DNA of 18,247 nucleotides from Bacillota bacterium (GTDB lineage Bacteria > Bacillota > Sulfobacillia > Sulfobacillales > Sulfobacillaceae): contig JAMDDZ010000089.1 in NCBI GenBank assembly GCA_023488565.1, forward strand, positions 1-18,247, in the 5' to 3' direction. The notes under the pieces are model-generated. The model was not told the DNA's origin and did no database searches. It worked only from the letters and a program-made list of their open reading frames with translations. Position 1 is the stretch's first letter. Each line of letters begins with the position of its first letter. Below are positions 1 to 5,808 of this stretch, in pieces. Both the position numbers and the translations under genes were made by a program.

Positions 1-70
1 CACGCAGTCTAACGGCTCGGCGCAGCGGTCGTAGAACCAGGAACTTCCGGGAGTGATCCCAGAAACCCCT

Positions 71-93
71 GCCTCAACCCGTATGGGTTAGGC
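71..93. repeat. Hairpin-forming inverted repeat
   Basis: GCCT-c-AACCC, loop GTAT, GGGTT-AGGC: a 9-bp stem with one bulged C. It lies upstream of the intron remnant in a stretch with no convincing gene. It could be a piece of intron RNA structure or unrelated. Its role is unknown. Confidence 0.4.
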
Positions 94-106
94 GGCGGGA
101 GAGTTC

Positions 107-208
107 ATGCGTCAGGCTTTGGAAAAGGCATACCCCAATCTTATCGCATCGGAGTTGCCGGAGTGGACCGAGGATCAAGATTTACTCGATTGGCTCACTC
201 GGCTGTGA
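107..208 (+). CDS. Small ORF of unknown function (33 aa)
   Basis: This short frame starts with ATG and ends in TGA at 206-208. It encodes an acidic peptide ending in DLLDWLTRL, with an amphipathic look. An in-frame stop at 89-91 shows it is not the tail of a longer open frame in this window. I see no good ribosome binding site and do not recognise a family. It could be the eroded end of a mobile-element gene or a chance ORF. The surrounding 1-286 holds only this frame and two hairpins, and I see nothing else in it. Confidence 0.2.
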   Translation: MRQALEKAYPNLIASELPEWTEDQDLLDWLTRL

Positions 209-247
209 AATACCTCAAGCGTTATGTGAAGTGATCGGAACCTGCTG

Positions 248-266
248 GGCCGCGCGACGCGCGGCC
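248..266. repeat. Perfect GC-rich hairpin, terminator-like stem
   Basis: GGCCGCGC, loop GAC, GCGCGGCC: a perfect 8-bp, all-GC stem. It is followed by a mixed T/A stretch (catttatttg) rather than a clean T run. It sits just before the point where reverse-transcriptase homology begins. It may be a terminator of whatever lay to the left, or part of the intron's RNA structure. Confidence 0.45.
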
Positions 267-286
267 TGGCCATTTATTTGACATAA

Positions 287-964
287 GGGGGCCCGTTTTC
301 TCCGCTCGCTGCGAATCTCTACCTGAATGAGGTCGACTGGGCATTCGAGGCCGTCCGTCGCCAGACTGCGGAGGGCCACTACGAAGCCGTGAACTATCAT
401 CGGATTGCCGATGACATGGTCATCACCGTAAGCGTCCACTCCAGTAAACGCGGAGGGGCTGAACTGGCCTTACCGAGACTGCAGGAACATCGGGGACCCT
501 TGGGGGTGGAATTGAACCGGGAGAAAACACGGAGGGTCAACGTCCTCAAAGGCGAATTCTTTGCCTTTCTCGGCTTTGATTTCAGACGGGTCAAGAACCG
601 CAGCAGAACCGGATATTTCATCTTGATGACGCCGAAGAAGAAAGTCCGGCAGGCCAGTAAAGCGCGAATCCATGACGTGATCCAACACGGGGGCGCGAAA
701 CCGGCTAAGGACATCGTGCACGCAGGCACTGCCGTCCTGGCTGGATGGGTGAACTATTTTCGGGTCGGCCATTCCAGTCGCGCATTCGGAGAAATCCGCG
801 ACGATATCGAGAGGAACATCCGCACGCTGCTGACCCGACGGAAACGCAGAAAGAAGCGTAGCATTGGCTGGCGAAGATGGAGTAACGAATATCTGTACGA
901 CGTCTTGGGGCTGTATTGGGACTGGAAAGTCCACCCTCTGAAAGGTGCCGACGGATATCGCTGA
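287..964 (+). pseudogene. ltrA: Group II intron reverse transcriptase/maturase, 5'-truncated
   Basis: The readable frame begins GGPFSPLAANLYLNE, matching the RT motif usually seen as QGGPLSPLLANIYLNE. It continues to RIADDMVI (the YADD catalytic motif with Tyr replaced by Ile but both Asp kept) and FLGFDF. The maturase (domain X) section follows, with GWVNYFRVG and the C-terminal LGLYWDWKVHPL block typical of intron-encoded proteins. No HNH endonuclease domain follows. The codon just before GG is TAA (284-286), where the family usually has Gln, so a CAA-to-TAA change could be the lesion. However, I cannot find RT0-RT4 coding sequence in 1-283 in any frame, so a deletion is more likely. The first available ATG is at 389, inside the palm domain, so any product would lack most of the fingers. 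It is very probably inactive alone. Confidence 0.8.
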
Positions 965-1013
965 AAGTGTCCACAATGGGTCGCATAACCCTTTTTGACG
1001 AAGCTTATGGGGT

Positions 1014-1047
1014 GAGCTGCTTGAGGGAAAACCTCACGAGCAGTTCT
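1014..1047 (+). ncRNA. Group II intron domain V
   Basis: This is 34 nt, the canonical length. The lower helix GAGCTGCT (1014-1021) pairs with AGCAGTTC (1039-1046), including a G-U pair. There is a 2-nt bulge CG (1037-1038). The upper helix TGAGG (1022-1026) pairs with CCTCA (1032-1036), closed by a GAAA-type loop. The AGC catalytic triad is present at 1015-1017. This is the RNA active site of group II introns. Its intactness next to a broken RT suggests the RNA end has been conserved or decayed only recently. Confidence 0.85.
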
Positions 1048-1096
1048 TAGGGGGAGGGGCTGGAGACGGGTCGCGACGATACCGCGCCAGTTCTTT

Positions 1097-1492
1097 ACCC
1101 GACAAACCTTCTTCAAAGTGAGCAAGTCCTTTCTCGGGTTGGCCTCCGAGTTTCAGAGCCGATCGTATGACGCATTGATCGCCCACACCACCCTGGCCTG
1201 TTGGCGGTCTCTCTTTTTAGTCCACGAAGCGCGATCCGAAACCGATCTGCGGACCGTCGGCGCTCTCTTTTTTGTCATGATCGATGAACTGACCGATTTA
1301 ACCTGGGCGATGGTTTGGGACCAGATCATGGCCGCCTTCGAGGCCGCATTGCAAGAAACCCTGGACTTGACGCCCGACCAAGTCGAGACACTCTATCAGA
1401 CCTTCCTGCAAAAACTCCCAGAGCCACTACGTGATCGGATTAACCGACTCAAAAGGTCAAGCCCTGATCAAAAATCCCGCAAAGCCGCATAG
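1097..1492 (+). pseudogene. IS4-type transposase, C-terminal part (3' exon after the intron)
   Basis: The frame reads TRQTFFKVSKSFLGL and then EFQSRSYDALIAHTT, and later GALFFVMIDELTDLTW. This matches the C-terminal region of a common IS4-family transposase of Firmicutes, which usually reads FFKVCKSYLKLAKEFQGRSYD and VAHTTIV. The homology starts immediately after the group II intron's domain VI region, so the intron lies within the transposase gene. The first start-like codon in the window is GTG at 1118, in the middle of a conserved block, so this is a fragment and not an independent gene. The N-terminal DDE domain is not in the window. The Lys/Arg-rich C-terminus ends at TAG 1490-1492. The following 137 bp (1493-1629) has no gene. 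Part of it (about 1510-1540) may hold the IS right end, but I cannot define an inverted repeat without the left end. Confidence 0.75.
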
Positions 1493-1629
1493 GGAGTGGA
1501 AAAACCCAGCATATTTACCTGCGAAAGTTGAATTACTGACAGGAAGATTCGGCCGTTTCCGTTTTTAAGATCGTCCTAGAAAAACAATGCAACAAACTTC
1601 AAGACATCAAAGGTCGGCAATAACGCACC

Positions 1630-2586
1630 CTACCATTTCAATATAATATCGTGAGTATGGAGGTCTTGTCGTAGGATTGTTCCACGGGCAATGACGGGTA
1701 TGCCCCGCCAATGAAGTGCCAAGAAATCGGTGGAAATTGGTTCGGTTAAATCGTTGACAGTAATCCGCACCGAACGCCACGAGATGTCACGTATGAGACA
1801 GGGGATGCGCCCGTGATCTGTCGTCAGCCATCCAGACCATCCGAGTTGGCAGCGCATATGCCGACGTTGTTCTATTCGATAGGGCTGACCGTGGCTGCGA
1901 AGACATATCTGCGAGCTGTTAAAATCGGTTGCCAATATTTCTACGGCCAACTGGGAGCGAGTACCCGGAGCCACGGATTCAAGCCAAGCTTTTTGGGGAG
2001 GGCAGACAATAAGGGTACCGTCGACAACCACATGCATGTCGCCGTTCTGTTGGTCCATATGGGCAATTGGATAGGAATGATTAGCCCAACGCAAAACATC
2101 GGGTCGAAAAATCTGGCGTTTTGTAGGATACACGAGTCGTGCATCAGGCATGCCCGGTACCCATGACAGCATGCCCGTAACTAGGATTACGTGCCAAATC
2201 CATCCGGCTAGTGGCCAAGTGAGCAACGGGAACAATGCGCCAGATATGCCCAAAACGGTTTGGCGTCGCCGTGTCAAGGGAGCCCAGCCAAAGACCATGC
2301 TTAGCTGCCAAGGAAGGCGGGACATTTTTACCTCGACTCCACCAATGTTTACTACGGGTTGCGCTAAGGATACGTCGCCAAAGCTGATGAAATCAATGGG
2401 TATTCCCAAAATGGAGGCGGCGAGCGCATGAGACAACTCGTGATAGATAACATAGATCCCGATTTGGCAGACGATTTGGAGCCAGATCCAAGGAATGCGA
2501 GTTCTCCAAGCAACCATTGCCGTCAGTGCGATGAGTATAAAGGCTAGAATCACCGATTGTGCGGAATACCTACGGTTGTTATCCAT
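1630..2586 (-). CDS. M50-like membrane metalloprotease fused to a YcgR/PilZ-like domain
   Basis: The 318-aa protein has hydrophobic segments near residues 10-26, 33-48, 112-130 and 131-147. The second ends in YHELSHALA, an HExxH zinc motif (residues 49-53) inside the membrane as in site-2-protease-like M50 enzymes. PGMPD (Asp148) is a candidate third zinc ligand, although the usual NxxPxxPLDG motif is not exact. Residues from about 175 are soluble. They resemble a YcgR N-terminal domain followed by PilZ: RRHMR (241-245) fits RxxxR, and DISWRS (267-272) fits (D/N)xSxxG with Gly changed to Ser. PilZ domains bind cyclic di-GMP. Start: ATG 2586 was chosen because the frame upstream of it, open to 2787, overlaps the divergent gene and looks non-coding. 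No clear ribosome binding site precedes it. The protease-PilZ combination is my reading of the motifs. The membrane HExxH part is the more certain half. Confidence 0.7.
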   Translation of the reverse strand: MDNNRRYSAQSVILAFILIALTAMVAWRTRIPWIWLQIVCQIGIYVIYHELSHALAASILGIPIDFISFGDVSLAQPVVNIGGVEVKMSRLPWQLSMVFGWAPLTRRRQTVLGISGALFPLLTWPLAGWIWHVILVTGMLSWVPGMPDARLVYPTKRQIFRPDVLRWANHSYPIAHMDQQNGDMHVVVDGTLIVCPPQKAWLESVAPGTRSQLAVEILATDFNSSQICLRSHGQPYRIEQRRHMRCQLGWSGWLTTDHGRIPCLIRDISWRSVRITVNDLTEPISTDFLALHWRGIPVIARGTILRQDLHTHDIILKW

Positions 2587-2696
2587 ACCCAGTAAGGTAC
2601 CATAAATTGGCACATATGGGAAATATGGAGATTTCTGGGTGGAATGGTAGCCGGAACAGTGTACAATGCAAGGGGAACGAAATTTTGGGGTGACCC
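2587..2696. promoter_or_regulatory. Divergent intergenic region; -10-like TACAAT for the + gene
   Basis: The region separates two divergent genes. On the + strand, TACAAT (2662-2667) is a plausible -10 box about 30 bp before the ATG, but no good -35 is visible. GGGGTGA (2687-2693) is a ribosome binding site for the gene at 2697. The same GTACAAT string recurs at 4854-4860, before the gene at 4889. Confidence 0.4.
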
Positions 2697-3182
2697 ATGA
2701 CAAAGGATGAGGCGACAGTGGCAGCACAAATAGATTTGTTGCATATGCTGGGGGAAGCTCCGGAAGGCCCCTGGGCGATCTTCTCATTGCCGGATGACGA
2801 CGGCACGCATATGGTATCGGTGGTCGTGCCCCGATCCTTATGGATGAGACTGACTAGGGTGGACCCTTTTTCCAGTGAAATAGCCATCATGGAGAGGATT
2901 GGGATTCGCGCTATCGAGCGCCGCCGCCGGGAAGGACCTCTGTTTGGCCCGGTGCTGGTTGAATTGATCGATGTCGAAGACCAGGGTGCTGGACCGTCGT
3001 GGTATCAGGTTCTGCGCATTTGCGGTCAATGTGGAAAAATGGTACCCGCAGGCGAGGTGCTCGAAGGATTAGGCAATGCGTTGCCTCCGAATTCGCGGGG
3101 GGAAATTGAACTCAAGGTACTTTGCCCTACCTGTCAGGTTCAGACACCTCATCGTCTTACTCCATGGGAATTATTGGCTTAG
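2697..3182 (+). CDS. Hypothetical protein with C-terminal four-cysteine zinc ribbon (161 aa)
   Basis: I do not recognise the family. The start ATG is well placed, 3 nt after GGGGTGA. The N-terminal ~100 residues are soluble and mixed, with an Arg-rich stretch (ERRRREG, residues 74-80). The C-terminus has CGQC (109-112) and CPTC (143-146), a pair of CxxC knuckles typical of a zinc ribbon. There is no signal peptide or TM segment, so it is probably cytoplasmic. It is divergent from the M50/PilZ gene and precedes the S53 protease by 55 bp in the same direction. That protease has its own very strong ribosome binding site, so they may or may not share a transcript. A nucleic-acid-binding or regulatory role is possible but unproven. 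Confidence 0.7.
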   Translation: MTKDEATVAAQIDLLHMLGEAPEGPWAIFSLPDDDGTHMVSVVVPRSLWMRLTRVDPFSSEIAIMERIGIRAIERRRREGPLFGPVLVELIDVEDQGAGPSWYQVLRICGQCGKMVPAGEVLEGLGNALPPNSRGEIELKVLCPTCQVQTPHRLTPWELLA

Positions 3183-3220
3183 CACCAAATTCACTGATGT
3201 AAATACCATAATATGGATAT

Positions 3221-3228
3221 AAAGGAGG
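3221..3228 (+). promoter_or_regulatory. Strong ribosome binding site deciding a TTG start
   Basis: AAAGGAGG lies 9 nt before TTG 3238 and 12 nt before the following GTG 3241. TTG is therefore the better-spaced start of the S53 protease gene. No ATG in the first part of the frame competes with it. Confidence 0.8.
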
Positions 3229-3237
3229 CGACATCCG

Positions 3238-4791
3238 TTGGTGAAATTGTCAGGACACACCCTTCCCGAAAGTCTTAAAACAGATTTTCTTCCCAAACAT
3301 GATGTAAGCGGTTCAGTGACGGTTGCAGTGGTGTTTCATCCGTGGAATTTAGGAGCGGTGGAAGCAGATAACAAGCCCATGACTCGCGAAGAATTTCTTA
3401 AAGATCATGGAGTGCCGGAGGATGTGTGGCGTCTGTTTCGTGAATGGGTCACGCGTGAGGGCATGATAATTGAGCGAGAAACGGCGTTTGTGTTTTGGTT
3501 GCGCGGCACCTTTGATACCGCGGCAAAAACCTTTGGCTTGGAGTTTGTCGAAAGCGGCGATCATTTTGCTCCGTCAAATGAGCCATCGGTGCCAGGGTTT
3601 GTGGCACCGTGGATTGCAGGTATTGTCGGACTAGATAACGTGGCAAGCCTGTATCCCAGCGTTAGCTATCCTCATCACATTGAAGAACTAGCCAATCAAG
3701 GCCAAGGATTTTTCCCCCAAGACATCAAAACAGCTTACCAATTTCCGATGAATTTAACTGGCTCCGGGGTTACGATCGGAATTTTGGAGTTTTCCAATGG
3801 CTATAGTGATAGCGATCTCGAGACATTTTGGAGTGCATTTAATATCCCAACACCCGCGCTGACATTTGTCTCGGTAGACGGTACACCCAATGATGGGGGC
3901 ACGCAGGTTTACGACATGGAAGCTACTCTAGATGTGGAATGGGCTACCGCATTGGCGCCTGGAGCAAATTTTGTAGTGTATGAAGCGTCTGCGGGAACCA
4001 CAGATCAATCCTTCGCGACATCGGTGCTTAATGCATTAGAGTATGCCATTTATGACACGGAGAACAATCCTACCATTGTGTCGATAAGCTATGGTGTGGC
4101 CGAATTTCGTTTTACTCCAGCGGTCTTAAGGGCATGGGACAGCATGATAGCTCAGGGCACGAGTTATGGGATTACCACTTTGGTGGCTTCAGGAGACCAA
4201 GGTGCTTATGGACGTCGAACTCCTGGGGGAACTCACCTGCATGTTGATGGTCCCGCCGCCTGCCCCCATGCTTTGGCGGTTGGCGGGACCCATTTGGTTT
4301 TGAACATGGATGGAACTATTGCAGAAGAAACTGGGTGGACTGATGTTGATCATAATGGAGCATCTGGAGGTGGTATTAGTCAGGTGTTCCCTGTCCCCAA
4401 CTATCAAAATCATATTGCGCTCCCCATAAAGCCAGGATATCGTCTAGGACGAGGCGTTCCCGATGTTGCCCTGAATGCCGACCCGAACACCGGATATGCC
4501 GTGGCTTTTCAAGGAAACTGGACGGTTGTCGGTGGAACTTCGGCTGCGGCACCAGCTTGGGCAGCAGTATTGGCTCTAGTTACCGAAGCACGACAGCAAA
4601 ATAACCTGACTGTTCCGGGATTTGCACAACCCACATTATATGATATGGGGGGAACGCCGGTGTTTCGCGATATTGTTCAGGGCAACAACAACTACGGAGG
4701 GTTGATAGGGTATTCTTGCACGGTGGGATGGGATGCGGTTACTGGTTGGGGGTCGCCAGTGGTAGGGCGTTTGGTGGCTGAGTGGAGCTAG
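3238..4791 (+). CDS. S53 family serine-carboxyl peptidase (sedolisin/kumamolisin type)
   Basis: This is a predicted acid endopeptidase of the sedolisin family. The family catalytic set is visible: E228 and D232 in DMEATLDVEW, the oxyanion Asp320 in ASGDQG, and the nucleophile Ser435 in GGTSAAAP. The C-terminal calcium-site region reads FRDIVQGNN and then GWDAVTGWGSP. Residues 1 to about 165 match the inhibitory prodomain, which is cleaved off at low pH in known members. At 517 aa the length fits a pro-enzyme of the kumamolisin group (prodomain plus catalytic domain). No N-terminal signal peptide is visible: the start MVKLSGHTLPESL is polar. As with kumamolisin, the export route is therefore unclear. 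The likely role is degrading protein outside the cell in an acidic habitat. Translation starts at TTG, decided by the AAAGGAGG site. The function is secure; the substrate is not. Confidence 0.95.
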   Translation: MVKLSGHTLPESLKTDFLPKHDVSGSVTVAVVFHPWNLGAVEADNKPMTREEFLKDHGVPEDVWRLFREWVTREGMIIERETAFVFWLRGTFDTAAKTFGLEFVESGDHFAPSNEPSVPGFVAPWIAGIVGLDNVASLYPSVSYPHHIEELANQGQGFFPQDIKTAYQFPMNLTGSGVTIGILEFSNGYSDSDLETFWSAFNIPTPALTFVSVDGTPNDGGTQVYDMEATLDVEWATALAPGANFVVYEASAGTTDQSFATSVLNALEYAIYDTENNPTIVSISYGVAEFRFTPAVLRAWDSMIAQGTSYGITTLVASGDQGAYGRRTPGGTHLHVDGPAACPHALAVGGTHLVLNMDGTIAEETGWTDVDHNGASGGGISQVFPVPNYQNHIALPIKPGYRLGRGVPDVALNADPNTGYAVAFQGNWTVVGGTSAAAPAWAAVLALVTEARQQNNLTVPGFAQPTLYDMGGTPVFRDIVQGNNNYGGLIGYSCTVGWDAVTGWGSPVVGRLVAEWS

Positions 4792-4854
4792 CAAAAAATT
4801 TAAATAATGTCGAGTAGCAGTTGGAAAGTGCTTCGTAATTTCTGCCGAAATCGG

Positions 4855-4884
4855 TACAATGACAGTACCAACGGCATGGAGGTG
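4855..4884 (+). promoter_or_regulatory. -10-like TACAAT and ribosome binding site for the 4889 gene
   Basis: TACAAT (4855-4860) is a -10 candidate. The best -35 at normal spacing is only TTCGTA (4832-4837), which is weak. GGAGGTG (4878-4884) then gives a good Shine-Dalgarno for ATG 4889. This rules against the longer ATG start at 4859, which overlaps the -10 box. Confidence 0.45.
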
Positions 4885-4888
4885 CGAT

Positions 4889-5566
4889 ATGGACAACCGA
4901 AACCGTCCCCAATTGTCCCCGTGTCCTTATTGCACGGAGACGACTCGGAAGGATGATCGATTCTGTCGACATTGCGGAGCCGAGCTTCGCTTAGCGGGTG
5001 TCGGCACTGTCGGACGCCTTGTCTATAACGTCGGGATCGTGGCTGGGGCAGCGCTGGTGGCTCTCTTCATATATCGTACCATGGCCACGACCCCTATTGC
5101 CGTCGGGCCAGTAAACTCGTTAGCTGCCTCGCATAAACAAGCCACTGGCAAGGGACATTCAGTCTCGGCTTTTGCTCCTGCTACGTCGTACCCGTCAACA
5201 CCGGAAACCAAGGCTGGGGGCTGGCACAAAGTCAAAGAGACCTATCTTGGAGCAACCATTACGCTAACATTGCCTTCAAAACTAGAACAACGTTCATTGT
5301 CGCATCCTGGGTATTGGCGATGGACCTCGGCGGGCGGTCGTTACGGAGTCTTGGCAGAGGTCAAGCCCGAGAAATCTCCTGCGGCCACCCAACCTTTAGG
5401 AACTATGGTGTTTGGCACTCCCATCACTGCCCAAGCAAATCAAATCAGCGAACAGATGATTGATATTGCGTGGCCCCAGCATGGCTGGTTGGAAGTGGTG
5501 ATGACAGTGCCGTCACCAGATACTGGGTGGCTGGCCACAATTGCGCAAAGTGTGAAGATCACATAG
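4889..5566 (+). CDS. Zinc-ribbon, single-pass membrane protein of unknown function
   Basis: The 225-aa protein begins with a double zinc knuckle, CPYC (12-15) and CRHC (26-29), like the small zinc-ribbon domain found at the N-terminus of many Firmicute membrane proteins. One TM segment follows at about residues 44-63. A low-complexity Ser/Thr/Pro/Ala linker (70-110) leads to a C-terminal domain (110-225) of probable beta structure. With the zinc ribbon inside, the C-terminal domain would be outside the cell. ATG 4889 is preferred over the upstream ATG 4859 because GGAGGTG lies just before it. It follows the S53 protease by 97 bp in the same direction. The pairing might mean an export or regulatory helper for the protease, but nothing in the sequence proves it. 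Confidence 0.75.
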   Translation: MDNRNRPQLSPCPYCTETTRKDDRFCRHCGAELRLAGVGTVGRLVYNVGIVAGAALVALFIYRTMATTPIAVGPVNSLAASHKQATGKGHSVSAFAPATSYPSTPETKAGGWHKVKETYLGATITLTLPSKLEQRSLSHPGYWRWTSAGGRYGVLAEVKPEKSPAATQPLGTMVFGTPITAQANQISEQMIDIAWPQHGWLEVVMTVPSPDTGWLATIAQSVKIT

Positions 5567-5808
5567 AGCCAACCCTATCAAGAATGGGATGTCAATAGCC
5601 GGGTTACCGACCCCGCAAGATGACAAAGACGCCAAGAGAACTAATCCGTGGATGGAACCGTGTCTCTGGGCATCAAGGGTTGATCGACTGTTTGAATGGC
5701 ACCATTTCCGGGTGAATGCCTTGCGCCAACTGGCGACCGATCGGTCCAACGCTTCGATGTCATCGGGATCTGCATGGCCAATCGCGAAGAAGGACTGTGG
5801 CTGCTGTC

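Larger units (their letters stand above)
287..1095 (+). mobile_element. Group II intron, 3' portion (ORF remnant plus domains V and VI)
   Basis: The segment holds the C-terminal part of an intron-encoded reverse transcriptase/maturase, then a canonical 34-nt domain V and a GC-rich domain VI-like region. After it, the sequence turns into an IS transposase reading frame. The left limit is where RT homology starts (287, right after an in-frame stop). The right limit is only approximate, because the exact 3' splice site cannot be fixed by eye. The 5' part (domains I-III and most of the RT) is not visible, so the element looks truncated or rearranged on its left side. Confidence 0.75.

Noticed and set aside
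215..439. Minus-strand 74-aa frame across the RT breakpoint
   Set aside because: It spans two unrelated stretches, overlaps the RT frame, and lacks a ribosome binding site.
470..976. Minus-strand open frame opposite the RT remnant
   Set aside because: It is a mirror of a frame with clear RT/maturase motifs and has no family features of its own.
2587..2787. N-terminal extension of the protease-PilZ gene
   Set aside because: The extra 67 residues overlap the divergent gene's start and promoter and look non-coding.
4859..4888. Upstream ATG for the zinc-ribbon/TM gene
   Set aside because: It overlaps a -10-like box, while a good ribosome binding site serves ATG 4889.
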